DNA from: Phallus indusiatus
Lineage: Eukaryota; Basidiomycota; Agaricomycetes; Phallales; Phallaceae
NCBI GenBank assembly: GCA_027605045.1
Contig: JAQFWX010000001.1
Location: 2,480,001 to 2,544,000 of the forward strand
Length of the DNA: 64,000 nt
Direction: 5' to 3'
The position numbers and the translations under genes are program-made. Shown here one piece after another: positions 12,785-25,320 of this stretch. Within the stretch, counting starts at the first letter, position 1. Each line of letters opens with the position of its first letter. The notes below the pieces were generated by a model that was not told where the DNA came from, made no database searches, and saw only the letters and a list, made by a program, of their open reading frames with translations.

Positions 12785-13857
12785 ATGTCAACATCTCCTT
12801 CTCCTCCAGATACAGTCACCACCGACTTTGTGTATTCAGTATGGCCCATTGACGGGCGTGAACCATGGCTTGAAGTTGAGCTCAACCCCGAACTCGGTAT
12901 ACCCAATTCCAACGTCGAGCGGAAGCCGGTGCAACATACTATCACAAACATTCGAGGAAAGGAAGCCGAATTTGGACTCGACGATGCGGGGTTCAAGTAT
13001 ATCGAGCGCAAGACGAGTTGCACAAGGTTTGATGACGACGACGAGATTCGGAGGGTCTATTATCCAGAAAGTGTGCAGCTTATTAAGGAGATTACTGGAG
13101 CGCGGAGGGTGATTTTGTTCGATCATAGTAAGGATAGATTCTTCTACTAGCTCGTTGGGTGTTATCTGATGTTGCTCAAGCTATTCGTCGCCGTCGTGAA
13201 TCTGTGGACGAAGAGACAACCACGCTACGTCAACCTGTAAGCTGGCAATCCGTCATGACAAAGTACGAATACTGACACATCACCTAAAGGCATTTCTAGT
13301 ACATGTCGATCAGACTCCCAAAGCAGCCATCAACCGCGTCCGCAGACACGCCCCCGAAATAGCAGACGACCTGCTCAAACACCGTTTCCAGATTCTCAAT
13401 CTCTGGCGACCCATCGGCAACCCTGCATTAGACACACCTTTGGGGATCTGCGATGCAAAATCGGTGGATTGGGAGAAGGATCTAATTCCCGTCAAGTTGG
13501 TGTACACCAACAGCACTGGAGAGTCGTTTATGGTTGCGCATAATCCTGCCCACAAGTGGTATTATTTGAGAAGAATGACTCCGGATGAAGCGGTATTGTT
13601 CAAGTGGTGCGCGGGTTCTTTGTGCATAGTTGATTTACGAAGATTGATCTTCTTTCTTGTTAGTGCTGAGTCAAGGACGGATGTGGCTCGTGTGGCTCCT
13701 CACTCTGCGTTTAAAGATCCAACCACTCCGCCAGATGCACCAGAGAGAGAAAGTATCGAGCTAAGGGCACTCGTTTTGTACGCAATTTTCTACATTCGCT
13801 TCTGCGCTGACTGAAGGAATACTTTTCAGTTATGATGATCTCCCAGTCGACGCTTGA
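12785..13857 (+). CDS. CmcJ/NvfI-like oxidoreductase family protein
   Basis: It belongs to the fungal family related to the cephamycin methoxylation protein CmcJ and to 2-oxoglutarate enzymes such as NvfI. Members are often secondary-metabolism oxygenases, but the substrate here is unknown. Five exons read cleanly: 12785-13127, 13181-13236, 13290-13606, 13664-13777, 13830-13857. Family blocks in order are NIRGKEAEFGLDDAGF, YYPESVQLIKEITGARRVILFDH, TIRRRRES, VHVDQTPKAAINRV, RFQILNLWRPIGNP, NPAHKWYYLRRMTPDE, PHSAFKDPTTPPDAPERESIELRALVF and YDDLP at the end. HVD would supply the His and Asp iron ligands of a 2-oxoglutarate dioxygenase fold. The full family length is present without breaks. No biosynthetic cluster is visible around it. 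Confidence 0.85.
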
Positions 13858-16140
13858 TACGAACGATGTATTGTTCACTGGCATTCCTCGAACAATCTGA
13901 ATCTTCACAAATAGTTCATTACAGATATAGAACCTTTGAAATCTCATAAAATCGAACCATACACGATGTTACTCATAAACCAATCTCACCACTTTTTTTT
14001 TTCTTTTTGCAAGTCTGTATCATCATACAACATACATTCGGGTCGCACTGTCATATACAAATATGTAATAGAAAAAAAAATATACACGAACTGAGTACAT
14101 CACTTGTTTCGTTCCGTTACCCAAAAATGATGACACGCGCAGGAACAAAGTAAAAGTGAAACGCAGGTTTCGTCGTTAGCGGGAGTTGAGCGGAAGCACC
14201 TCAATTAAACTCCGAAATCATCGCCGTTCTAATAGCAACGTTCGACTTCCATCTCCGAACATTTCAAGCTTGTTGAAATATCATATTGCGGCTTCATTTC
14301 GAGTCGTATATAAAGCTTGCATTCCAATCCTGGATAATTAATGAACACCAGACTTTTGGTGTTTTTTGTTTTCTTATTTCTTTTTACAAACGGCTGGCAA
14401 ACGGCGCGTTACTATGGCCACTCTAGATCTCCTCCGCTTTACATAGACTCTTTTCATTAATATCACCTGGACCTCTGCATATTAACAGATATTAACTTTC
14501 ATGATAGAATACCCAAACCTCCAGGAATGCATTTAGGTTTCCTCTTAGCGTCAAGGTTTAATGGACAAGAATTTCATCGCGTTATGCGTTACGTCATATA
14601 CCGACGGACTCGGAAAAAAAGTACCCCCGGCAAACTTTTTCGAAACTTCATGGAGAAATACTCAATAGCTTCACCGTTATGTAAGAGTAAGGTGAGTGGT
14701 GAATTTAGATTTTTTTTTTTCATTTTTAACATTTTTGGAAAGATAGTTGTTGCACGCTTTTCCGATATATCTACATTCATCTCGGTATTTAGATTCAACC
14801 CCTGTTTCGGAGACAATGACGACTGTGAGGCTTTTGAGGTCCTGTGGCTTTGATTCCCGGCTTCAAGTTCTATCCAAGACGGTCCCGCCCCTTTTGGGTC
14901 CTCATCTGAAGCCTCATGTATATCTCGCCACAACCGCCCGGTACACTTTGGTTATGGACGCGGTTTATGTCCTAACAAGCCTTAGTATCGGTGACGGGCG
15001 GATTCAATAATCCGACAGAGTCAATCATCGGTGACTATAGAAAATAGAAAACATTCGTGAAAACATCCTTATCATCAATAGTAACTGAATTAGTCCTATC
15101 AGATCAAAGTTAGCAAGCAAGCAAGCGCAGTGAGTTCTAACTGAGATTTATCCTCTGAGATAGAGGTAAAGATTCTGAACGGATTGTAGGTGTCTTTTCA
15201 CGGCAATTTATGTAGACCCAGGCGCTCGAACGTTATGACGGAAAGCGGTACCAAGCAGCCCTTGGAGTACGAGGAGACTAGCTACTCGCATGAAGGTAGG
15301 GAGTTTTATGATCACTAAATCAATATGAGGCAGAGATCAACGACACTTGACGACAGACCCTTGTGGAGCGGTGCAAATATCGCGGTTTGCTCGATTTGCC
15401 AGGGCTACCTTCCAATAATTGCATCCATCCCCTCAGCTTGTACAGCGCTGTGTCAATCGGACAGCCAGTGCATCCATTGAATCCCATTGTCTTGCGTCGT
15501 CCAATTAGCGTCCGTCGGACCTACCTCAGGTTAGGTTGTTCCGGGACTTCAAGTTCGTAGGGCTCAATTGAGCGTTGGAAATTCTTGCACTCGAAGCTAC
15601 GAAATGGGGAAGTTATTTTGTTATGATGATGGCTTTCTGAGTTTACAAGTCTTTTTAAGACGCTTCTTTAGCGAAATTACAGATGCTGTTCTGAATCGAG
15701 TCCCCCAACCTACCAAGTCACCGTCGACACCGGCGTCTCGGTTACGACATTGCTCTGATTCACCCACCTTACACATGGTTACAAGTTTATATTCAGATTC
15801 ATCTGAGAAAAAAACCGCTATTATAATAATTCCAAAGCAAAGATAAAACAAAGGAATCGTCATCCAATCTTTTTTTTTGACGTCATTTTATGATTATGGT
15901 GTCATTTCACACATCGTCTCATTCTTTATCTGGTCGTGTAGTATGGGTATTTGGCTTATTTATGCATATGTTCATCAGTCTCGTCCAAAGGAGACACGAC
16001 CGTGGTATCTTGTCTGCCTTAATATTTAAAGGTAGGATGGATTACCATATCATAACGTACATCTTTCACAACGACCTGTTCTATAGATCTGAACCCTTGA
16101 TAGTTACGTTTGACTCCCCGTCGACTTTTCTCATTTTATT
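13858..16140. other. Spacer; left edge of the DUF6533-like duplicon array
   Basis: No gene is recognised. From about 15680 to 15900 the sequence resembles the upstream spacers of later copies near 23630-23760 and 52550-52740 (shared words around gctgttc, ctaccaa and tcatgatt), so the duplicated block begins at least here. The stretch 14000-15600 has scattered open frames without family motifs. Confidence 0.5.
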
Positions 16141-17769
16141 ATGGACACCTTATACCCGACACACGAAGCGGTCAAATTTCCTTTCTCTTTCAGTTCTTCG
16201 ACATTTGTCAATAGGACTGGATTTCTTAACCTAGGTGGGAGGATATTTATCATCGTTTCAGCTGACATCGTGACCCAGTGTATATAGCTATGACTAGTAC
16301 TTTGTTGCTTTATGATATTTTCCTCACCTTACCCGAAGAGGTATGTATGTTATGAAATGATGAATATTGTTTTCCTGTGGCTTAAAACAGAGCATAGAAA
16401 TCACACATATGGTCGTAAGCTCCTTTTATCGGCGTATCATCTCGATAGAGCTTGAAGTTGCCAGATATCATGGGAGATTTAATTGGACCACCCTATTTTA
16501 TATAATCACGCGTTATTTGCCTCTCATTGTGAACATGTACGTGAATGTGTATGATGATTCACTGTATATATACTGATTATTAACTAAGAATCTGTTTGTT
16601 ACTGCCCCAATTTTGGGAAGTCCCGGTCCACTTTTTTTGCTTAGTGTACAAGTTCAACGGGGCTGTAGGGGGTAATTGTGGAGCCAGCACTGATACCGAG
16701 ACAGGCCGCTCCTCTATTCAGCGCTTCATCATGATCTTCAATATACTATATACCGTTCCGTGGTTTGTCGTATTAGGTTGCACTGAAGTACTTTTCGTGA
16801 TAAGAAGTAAGTCAAAATGAGGGACTTAGGTTTGAGGGAGGATCTGACTCAATGGTGCCAGTTGTTGCATTGTATCAAGGTTCAAAACTACTCTCATGGT
16901 TCCTAATCGTCCTATTCATCTGTGAACTCATTTCGTCGCTTGTTCTCTATTTCAAATTCACTTTTTCCCAAGAGTTGGTTATCAGTGAGCAGATTATTTA
17001 GCATCACTGTACTGATTGTGTAGATCCCTATCCTCCCTTATAGTAATCGAAACATCAATTCAGGCCCCCTTTACTTATAGCTTGAACTCACTCAATCTTT
17101 CCTGGTGGAATTCTGCAATAACCCGTTTCGCGTATGTAGTGATTACCATATATTTCCGCAATTCACGGAGCTGCACTCAATGATATTAAGGTTACCAGAA
17201 GTAATATTTCAAGCATTCTTGGTCATTCTTATAATGATAAACATACTCCGTGATTCGAAGCTGAAGGTTTCAAGGGCCAATGATCTTGGGTCCATTCTAA
17301 TCAGAGATGGCTTATGGAGCTACTTTGTTAATTTATGTACGTATTAATAATCTTATTTTACTCTTAGAAAATCTTACCAAATTTAGTAGGTGGTTTACTT
17401 GTCGTTATCGTCCACCCGTCGTGGTTGGATGGTCCTTTCAGCCTGCCCAATTTACTGTGAGTTTTTGGCAGACCCGCGCTTACTAGTCCCATAATCATAT
17501 GTGAACGCAACTTCAGATGGTCTTACGCCAGCTTTTCAGTTACGGTGAGTGAAGCTAGTCAAGATGTATACTTGTTTTGTTTTGTATTCATCCAATCTCA
17601 GAGTAGTCGCCTAATCTTAAATATTCGCGCTGTAGCAGCGAGGCGACGAGGGACGTTGCACAATTCACCTGACTCCTGGGTCCACTATACGTCTATACGT
17701 TTGCTCAAAACATCAGATCTTTTTTTTGCGTCTACAGACGATGAGTTGGCAGCACCGTACCACCTATAG
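16141..17769 (+). CDS. DUF6533-like multi-pass membrane protein, copy 1
   Basis: A fungal membrane protein of unknown role, with about seven helices expected in the family. The ATG at 16141 gives MDTLYPTHEAVKFPF. Exon 2 carries TSTLLLYDIFLTLPEE, and exons 3-4 give the DUF6533-like stretch with GRFNWTTLFYIITRYLPLIVNMY. Later exons give ILYTVPWFVVLGCTEVLFV, VVALYQGSKLLSWFLIVLFICEL, LPEVIFQAFLVIL, DLGSILIRDGLWSYFVNLC and SRLILNIRAVAARRRGTLH. Two oddities: the acceptor AG expected before exon 5 (near 16611) reads AA, so splicing must shift or fail, and a one-base insertion ends the protein at 17769, before the acidic tail seen in its paralogs. It may be a recent pseudogene. Confidence 0.6.
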
Positions 17770-19412
17770 TGAATTCGAACATGATTCGGATTTCGGTGAT
17801 TCAGAGTAACAAGGCGCTGTGTTCACGAACTGCATTACAAACCATTTCCTTCCTATGTATTGTGACATGTAGTAATTTTCAGTCGACGAATGAAGGGAGA
17901 AGCTCAAGAGACTTCGAAATTCTGAAGCCTAAATGCACTTATTATCTATCCCTTTGTACTCAAGGACGTTAATTACGCTAACCGGGACATTCACGTTGAC
18001 CCTCCAATTGCTCATCGTGAACGAAATGGTCACGCGGACTGTCGGTTGTATTGACGCGACGTTGCAGTCAATCTACAGCCTTGTCTAGATTCTGTCAACG
18101 ACAGTTTAAATGTAACTCAGGAAAAATTACCTCCTGAATCGAGCTTTATCTGAAGATGACGTCCGCACCTTAAGAATGACACTAATCAAAGGGAAGGCTT
18201 TGTGACACGTCGCCTCAGCCTGAGGTACATAACCGTATGTCCGGATTCGCTCAACGAGGATTGAAGTCATGTATGTTTTAGGCCTCCACTGATCGTCCGC
18301 GTCAGTGGTCTGGAGAACTGGACCAAGTTGAGAACATAGTTATTTTTGGTTGCGTTACGCGTTACATTCGTTACTGTGCACGCGAATCGCGGAAACAAAA
18401 TATTTCGACGACCTGTTGACAACGCTACCGGTATCTCGAGAAATGTTCAACGTCATGTCTGGGTGCGATCAGTGTCTTCTCTACAACATTCGCGCGCAGC
18501 ACACTTGAAGCAGTTTTGAACAGCCATAGAAGTTATTCTTAAGTAGAGGCCGGACTATAACCCTAACGCATCCCATTCACCCCGCTGGTATCTTCCTCAT
18601 GACAGGGCCTCCGTTTGAAAGACTGTTGTTAATTGCAGTAACATTAATAGTATGTACCAACGCTTCTGTCGTCCTCTGTCACTCACTTTATCCTCTGTTT
18701 GACGTTAACTCAGGCCATAGCTCGAATTCGTACCAACCAAGCCCCCTTCCCCCGGCACTTTCCGTTCTCACTATACAACTGTTCTTTCATTGCTTTCACC
18801 CCCTCGACGTGATTTTCATGATGTCTACGATCACAAAATAAGCGAAAGGATAAAAAAACTATATCTAATTTGAAAGTTTCTTTCAATGACTGCTGGTATT
18901 GCGATCAAAGGACGTCTGCCAATAAAAGCACAGAAAAGTCTGATCATGGCTCGATAGAAACTACTATTTTTGTCGCCCATCAAGGGACGCGATCATGTCT
19001 AGCTTCGAGGTCCCTCGGTCTCAGCGTATTGGGAAAACGGTTTCGCATCGCATGCCACATAGCCATTACCCAGTCCCTTTCGGTAGTAAATACTACTTGC
19101 TCAAGGTCGGGTACCAACCCGGTTACGGATCTTTCGGTAATTAATAGTGAGATCATAGTGTGGCTCACACCTCAATCCAGGCTTGTTTTGTCTGTTTGAA
19201 GTCTATATTCAGAGAACGCTCGCCAAAATACTCACAAGCCTCTGTTTCGTATGCTTACGGAATTCTCATTCATGTCACCTCGTCATCTTGAACTTTTCAT
19301 GCAGTATCAAGTACTATGAATATGTAGACTCAATTATTGCGTCCGCTGAGATTTGTGACGCAGCCGATGATACTCAACTGCGAACGTACCTTGCCTCTAG
19401 TGAGTGGCTATA
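17770..19412. other. Inter-copy spacer
   Basis: Non-coding duplicon spacer. The part 18550-19250 has a close counterpart at 46780-47290. No gene motifs were found in the short open frames. Confidence 0.5.
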
Positions 19413-19421
19413 TATACAAAT

Positions 19422-20304
19422 GCATGCCATAATAACGTCCCACGACCTTCCGTAACGGTCCCGTGACAGTCCTTAACGTCCCGCGCGAGTCTGATTTCTG
19501 CCGAAGTTGTCCTCCACCGTCCCAACTTTCAATTCCTCTTCATCTACTGATGCGATTTTCAAAGTCAAAAGGCGAAAAAGTTTTTATTTATTGGTTTAAA
19601 TAAGATAAAATTATTTTCAAGTTATAATAATAGAAAATGACGGAATGGTGCCCTCAAAACATCGATGACGCGTCTCAGTTTTTCGGCGTCTATGAATAGG
19701 GACTTCGTGAATTTCAGCAAGTTCTGGCCTGTTTTGGCGATCTCGCTTAAGTTCAAATAGGCGCTCACTGTAAGACTCCAGCCGAGAAGGCCGCTCATCT
19801 GGATTTTGCATGGAACCTATATATTAATGCACAGTAACACTGTTTTTTGATATGTACTTTGTTCATATATTATGAAGAGAATCATTATGAAAAGAATATA
19901 TTAATAAAATTCAGAGCCAGGAGTACTCTGTGTTATTCTGTTGTGGAAGGAGCAAGAAATAAATGATAATTTGAATTTACATTATATACATGGGAAAATG
20001 CGCGATTGAAGCTTTCTAAATAATTTTCCAAAATTCTCCTTACTTTTAACTATTCAATCATCAAAATTCTATCCAAATCTATCAAGGAAATGCTGAGATA
20101 TCGAAAGTTGGGACAGAAATGGTTGGACACATGTGACGAATATCGTTCAGGGAGGTGACGGGAATGGTTCGGGGAATTGAGACCGTAATAGTTAAATTCA
20201 GGGACAGACGCGGCTGAAGAGCGCGACTGTTACGACTGTCACAGGACCGTTACGGACAGTCGTGGGACCGTTACGGAAAGTCGTGGGACACTATTATAAT
20301 TTGC
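19422..20304. mobile_element. Mutator-like non-autonomous DNA element with 9-base TSD
   Basis: This 883-base insertion has imperfect terminal inverted repeats. The left end runs gcatgccataataac then gtcccacgaccttccgtaac. The reverse complement of the right end runs gcaaattataatagt then gtcccacgactttccgtaac. It is flanked by the direct repeat TATACAAAT (19413-19421 and 20305-20313). The uninterrupted paralogous spacer near 49960-50000 reads tatatatacaaac then ataaatagcttc, which serves as an empty site. Near the right end a motif of about 22 bases (ccgttacgg..agtcgtggga) is repeated in tandem. There is no transposase frame. A 9-base TSD with long TIRs is characteristic of Mutator-like elements. 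Confidence 0.8.
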
Positions 20305-20313
20305 TATACAAAT

Positions 20314-21220
20314 CTCAATAAATAGCTTCATTTGACTCAAAAATATCAAATTTTCTTTTTTATATGTTCATCCCCATCCCTTTCTCGTCGCTAATATTAC
20401 TTTTAAGTTTACTTGATAGTGAATACTATAACCTAGGATGCGGGGTCGGGTTCGTCTGTTGAAACCCCTCTTATAACTTTCGAAATCATTGGTTTAATAT
20501 TTTTCTTATCTAGTATCAGAGTCTAGAGATCACGTTCTTCTGACAGATGAATTAGCACTTAGCTTTTATTAATTGATTCTTCTAGATTGACAGATGCGGA
20601 TTCATATATCTCAATTGCTCTTCAATCCCAGTTGACAACTTGGGTTATAGAGTGCGAAACAAACGCAGTGAGTTGAAATTTGGGACATGTTACGAATTCA
20701 TTAAACTTCAACTGAGAATTTTTTTCTGTGATTATAAAATTTGGAGGTATATTGTTATCAGCGGGCCGCACTAGGATCTTTTAACGATGATTCATGTAGG
20801 CGCGGGTGCTAGGTCTTCAGTACTTTCCACAAGCATTTTTTCAAGTACATTGCGTTCACAAATTGAGACAACTTACTCCGCCCATTATCCTCAACTGCAC
20901 GTCGACACCATTCAAACAAGCAAGACTCATGATCAATAAATCGATGTGAGACTACGAAAACAATCACTATTTTCGTCACTCAGAAAATCCACATCGAAGA
21001 GAAAAACTTGTTGCTGGAACAGTCCGCCCCGATGTTTCCTGATGCGTAACAGCTGCAAATACTTACCTTATACTTCCCTCAATTGAGATGATATTGGTAA
21101 TTGATCGGTTCAAGCGTCATTACGGTCATTGCTCAACAGAGTTACCACTGCTGTACGCTGTTCGCCTCAATAGGAGTAAAGGAGCTAGATAAAGAGGAGT
21201 CGTGTGAGTGTCAATTCTTA
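20314..21220. other. Inter-copy spacer upstream of copy 2
   Basis: Duplicon spacer resembling 49980-50030 at its left edge. No gene recognised. Confidence 0.5.
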
Positions 21221-22841
21221 ATGAAATACCTCCCTCGTCTTTTTATAGTTCCACTCACTATGTCAATAGTAGGAGAGCTCACAGGACCTCTTATCTTTGG
21301 ACCTAGTGGATACCCTCACTTAGGTGGGAGTATTACAGATATTACGAATTTGCTAACTAACTCGTGCTTTCTCAGTCATGACTACTACGTTGTTGCTATG
21401 GGATATTTTGATCTCTTTCCATAGAGAGGTATGTTGTGGAATAATGTTCTTTATTCCCCCTTATGTAAACCTTCGTGTAGAAATTATACATATGGTCGTA
21501 AGCTTTCATTCTAATTATATGATATTAAACAGAAAATTTCACGTCACTAGGTATCATTCAAGGATAAATTGGACCACTTTATTCTATATAATCACTCGTT
21601 ATTTACCCGTGATCAGCAACATGTATGTCTTAGCAATTCTGGAATTACATGTGTGCTAATCTTGTGGTAGGACTTGTTTATTACTATTCCTGTTTTGGCC
21701 TTTCGAGATCACCGCCTCCTGTCCAAAATACATACTTATGACCAATACCATAATTCCATGCACGCACACACTCCTATTTGCTTGGATCTTCTATACATTG
21801 TATATCATTCCGTGGTTTATGGTACTGGGGTGTACTGAGATACTCTTTATAAAAAGAAGTAAGCCAAAATGAATTTTGAATTTTGTCTTGAACAGGTTTT
21901 AATCAATGCCAGTCGTAGCATTGCATGAAGGCTCAAAACTCCTTTCGTACTTCCTAGTCGGCTTATTCATCTGTGAATTGAGTTCTGGGATTGTTCTTTT
22001 TTTCTTCATGGGTTTCGTCCAAGGCTTGCTTAAATGTGGGTAAACTAGCGTCATTGTGTTGCCAATCATGAGATTTGGTTTTTTTTTATATAGATATCAT
22101 ATCATCGCTTTCCGTTTCAAATATAAGCTATGCACCATTGCCAGGGACCCCTGGATTAAAGCCTGTTACATACTTTGCGTACGAAGTGTTGATTTTCACT
22201 GCCTATGATATACACCTAATGATCCCAGAATTCCAGAAATTATATTTCAAGCCATTTTAGTCATACTGATAATGAGGAAAGTAACATGTGATTGGAAGTC
22301 CGGGAACGCAAGGAGTAGTCTTGGGTATATGCTAATCCGAGACGGCTTATGGAGCTACTTTTGTAATCTTTGTATGCATTTTTATTAAACTCTCACGGAG
22401 ATTATATTCACGTAACACAGGCGGTTTGCTTATCATTCTTATTCAAGCGTTGTGGTTGGAAGGTCCTTTCACTCTACCCAATATAACGTGAGCTCTTAAC
22501 AGTTTCACTAGTATTATTGTACTAGCTAAATTAAAATTCGGAAAATATTAAGATGGTCTTCCGTCTGTTTCTCAGTCACTGTGAGTGAAATCAGATCCTA
22601 CGTGCACCTCTGTTATTTAGCGAATACATAATTTTAGAGTAGTCGTCTTATCTTGAACATTCGCGCTGTGGCAGCAAAGCGACAAGGGACGTTGCACGAT
22701 TCAACTGATGCCTGGGTCCGCTTCACGTTTGCTGAAAACGTCAAGTCTTTGTTTGTTTTACCTTCAAACGATGAACTCGCGACACCATATCACTATAATG
22801 ACCTTGAGCATGACTCAGATTCTGATACCGATGAGTACTAG
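21221..22841 (+). CDS. DUF6533-like multi-pass membrane protein, copy 2
   Basis: Eleven short exons in the order of the family. The ATG at 21221 (MKYLPRLFIVPLTMS; 21260 is an in-frame alternative) leads to MTTTLLLWDILISFHRE, then HSRINWTTLFYIITRYLPVISNMY, YIIPWFMVLGCTEILFIKR, VVALHEGSKLLSYFLVGLFICEL, IPEIIFQAILVILIM, YMLIRDGLWSYFCNLC, GGLLIILIQALWLEGPFTLPN, and the last exon SRLILNIRAVAAKRQGTLH with the acidic end LEHDSDSDTDEY (stop at 22841). The acceptor AG expected before FW in exon 5 (near 21691) is TG, but an AG 15 bases later keeps the frame, so the copy could still be expressed. Function unknown. Confidence 0.68.
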
Positions 22842-23928
22842 ACGGTGCTGCTTGCACGAACTGGAATGTAAGGGATCTGGTATCCCCTACCACGCATCGT
22901 CACAACGTGTGACATCAGCCGCCTTGTTCAACCCAAAGCGGCAGTAATTTCTTTATTCTCTTATTCGAGCGAGTTTTCTTTTATTCACTATTCTAAGGAC
23001 TATTTCTTTTATTCCCCTTTTTAGTAGTTACAATAAACTATAAGTATTATAAATAGCCGAGTGTAGATTAGTTTTGGACAAGCTTCGTAACACGGAGATT
23101 TTTGAACACTCATATTCTTGCGCGAACTTAAATCTTTGAACCTCGTTGCTTCGTGAAGTGCACAACTTCACATGGAATGCGGAATAGGATTGAGTCTCAG
23201 GCATCAACATTATTTATTTTGTATATATCTGGAAATGTAGTCAATGACAAGATCAATACATGGTTGAATTAAGTTCATACCGCATGTCTGCAGAGCGGGC
23301 TGAAAAAAAAACGAAGGGCGCCTATCATGCCTTTCGTAAGTATCGTTGAACAGGATGGCGACTCAATGCCAACTACAACTTTGACCCTTCCGACCTGTCG
23401 CAACCCAGTAACAAAATGATCTGTACGAAGCAACCACCAACCAAGCTGGAAAGTAGAATTCTATGTCGCGCTGTATTGACGCGTCGCCCTCCCTAATCCC
23501 GGTCAACAATAGCCGCTGCAGTACTTGACGACGATGTTGTGTTGGTTTGTGACCTCGTTTCTGGTTGACATGGTTCTAGGATGTTCTGATCCGGTAGCTC
23601 CTACGGGGATTGCGCGTACATATGCGAGCGTTGGTTTTGCTGTTCCGACTCGGATAATCACCTAACCTACCAACGTCCATGCAAACCGTCTCAGCTGCGA
23701 CATCACTTATGTAACGTGTGGTTAGTAGTTTAACATTCATTCGTATCATGCTTTATTTGATCACGTTTAGCTGGCTCATCTCGTCCGGAGTCGTTATTGT
23801 CGTATATTAATACCTCAAGATAGGACAAGGGATTGCGGGTACGAATCTTTATCGATTTATCTCTCTCACGACGATCTGTTCTATATTCAACCCCATTATC
23901 ACTTTATTTGCGTTGAACCTTTTGTCTT
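22842..23928. other. Inter-copy spacer
   Basis: Duplicon spacer. The part 23600-23760 shares words with 15680-15900 and 52550-52700. Nothing else is recognised. Confidence 0.5.
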
Positions 23929-24435
23929 ATGTCTGCCTACCTGTTAGGAACTATCAGATTTCCTTTTTCCTTCGGCTCTTAGGTCTTTGTTAATAATAGC
24001 GGATATCAAAACATTGGTAGGGGCGCATACTATCAGGCTCAATTTATAACTGACGCTGTGACTGCCATTTTTAGCTGTGATTATGACTTTGTTGCTTTAT
24101 GATATTTTCGTCACTTGTTCACGAGAGGTATGTCATGAAATAATAAAATTTTTCTTTTGTTGTTCAAATCCAACCCGCAGAAAATATACATATGGTCGTA
24201 AGCTCCTATCATGACACCTTGTTTGAAACGAAACTAAGTATAAAATTACTAGATATCGTTCAAAATTTAATCGGAACACCTTATTTTATATAATCACCCG
24301 TTATTTGATTTTCATCGTCAACATGTATGTCAATTGTATGATGACTCATTGGGAAGTACTGATGATTAACGAAGAATCTATTTATTACTGTTGTAGTTTT
24401 GGGCAGTCCCATTTCAAAAATTTATCGATGCTCAT
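23929..24435 (+). pseudogene. DUF6533-like copy 3, 5' part, cut by a retrotransposon
   Basis: The ATG at 23929 (MSAYLLGTIRFPFSFGS) runs into an in-frame TAG in exon 1. Exons 2-4 follow (TLLLYDIFVTCSRE; SKFNRNTLFYIITRYLIFIVNMY). Exon 5 begins at the ttttggg near 24397 and is interrupted at 24435 by the LTR of the Gypsy element. Reading continues at 33869 after the target duplication CTCAT. Exon 5 also needs a frame change before the insertion site, so the copy was probably dead before the element arrived. Confidence 0.7.
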
Positions 24436-25302
24436 TGTCAAGTACCGATATCCGGGAACGGTAATAGATACTGTAATATATTTTAGTCGATGAATATGAT
24501 ACCAATAACTGTCACCGTGGGTTGACGACAGTCAGGACTTGGCCTCAACCTATAAGAGGTTGTGCCACGACAGTCTTCTTCAGGATTTGTCCTGACGTTC
24601 GTCACGAGCGTCGAGTTCGTCAAGGACGTTACGGATATGTGCGTTCCGAGCTTCGAGAGCTGCGAGCTGTATCTCGTACTGAATGATATCAAGCTCAACG
24701 ATAATGAAGAAAGCTTTGAGATGTAACTCTCGGCAACGACGGATGGCTTCCGTCGCTGCAAGTCTCGAGGAACGATCTCGACGTTCAATGATGAATAGAA
24801 TAGAGAAGGAGAGTTGTTTATAGAGATATCGAACTACGTTCGATATTAAGTCTGAAGAACTATCTACGTGTATGCTAGGGTTTATATACACGTCAGATAA
24901 ATAATTCTAGCTCAGTTCCAAATAGATTCCGAACTAGAGAAATACAAACAAGTCGTGAGATTCGTAAGTAACATCAATATATGCAGGGTATGATGTCTCA
25001 TGTGATGACCATGAGGCATGCAGGGATAAGTGCTGTGCATACATGGACCTACGTTCGTCATCTATGATCTCATAACCGGAACGTGTGTGGAATATTCTAG
25101 AAAGGGCTTTCCGCGGATGTTCCAGGAGTTAAGAGAGACGGGTACGTCTCTATTCGAGTTGCGAGGTTGATAGAGATGACTGAACGCGAAGGTCTTATCG
25201 TGAGTGACGTAAGCGTGATAAGATTACGGAAATAAACGGTAAATGATTGGATATGGATTACGTAACGTTACCGGAAGTGATGTCATGAATCGGATCATGA
25301 CA
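24436..25302 (-). repeat. 3' LTR of the chromovirus
   Basis: 867 bases with TGTCA/TGACA ends. It is identical to 33002-33868 except for one base. It contains a 103-codon open frame on the element strand at 24580-24891. Confidence 0.95.
24580..24891 (-). CDS. Open frame inside the LTR, hypothetical
   Basis: A 103-codon frame on the element's sense strand, wholly within the LTR (second copy at 33146-33457). The predicted product is Leu/Ile/Glu-rich in its C-terminal half (ELHLKAFFIIVELDII, then LAALEARNAHIRNVLDELDA), which suggests an amphipathic or coiled helix. The diverged solo LTR near 61964-62140 keeps the C-terminal 58 codons and the stop open with only a few substitutions. No family is recognised. 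It may be chance coding in a regulatory repeat, but the retention is notable. Confidence 0.35.
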   Translation of the reverse strand: MYINPSIHVDSSSDLISNVVRYLYKQLSFSILFIIERRDRSSRLAATEAIRRCRELHLKAFFIIVELDIIQYEIQLAALEARNAHIRNVLDELDARDERQDKS

Positions 25303-25320
25303 GTATCCCCTCTTTAAGGA
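25303..25320 (-). other. Polypurine tract of the chromovirus
   Basis: On the element strand the bases just before the 3' LTR read aaagaggggatac, a purine-rich run directly abutting TGTCA. This is the expected primer site for plus-strand DNA synthesis. Confidence 0.75.

Noticed and set aside
9429..13857. Secondary-metabolite gene cluster around the CmcJ-like gene
   Set aside because: The neighbours are a hexosaminidase and an array of unknown membrane proteins. No synthase, P450 or regulator is seen nearby.
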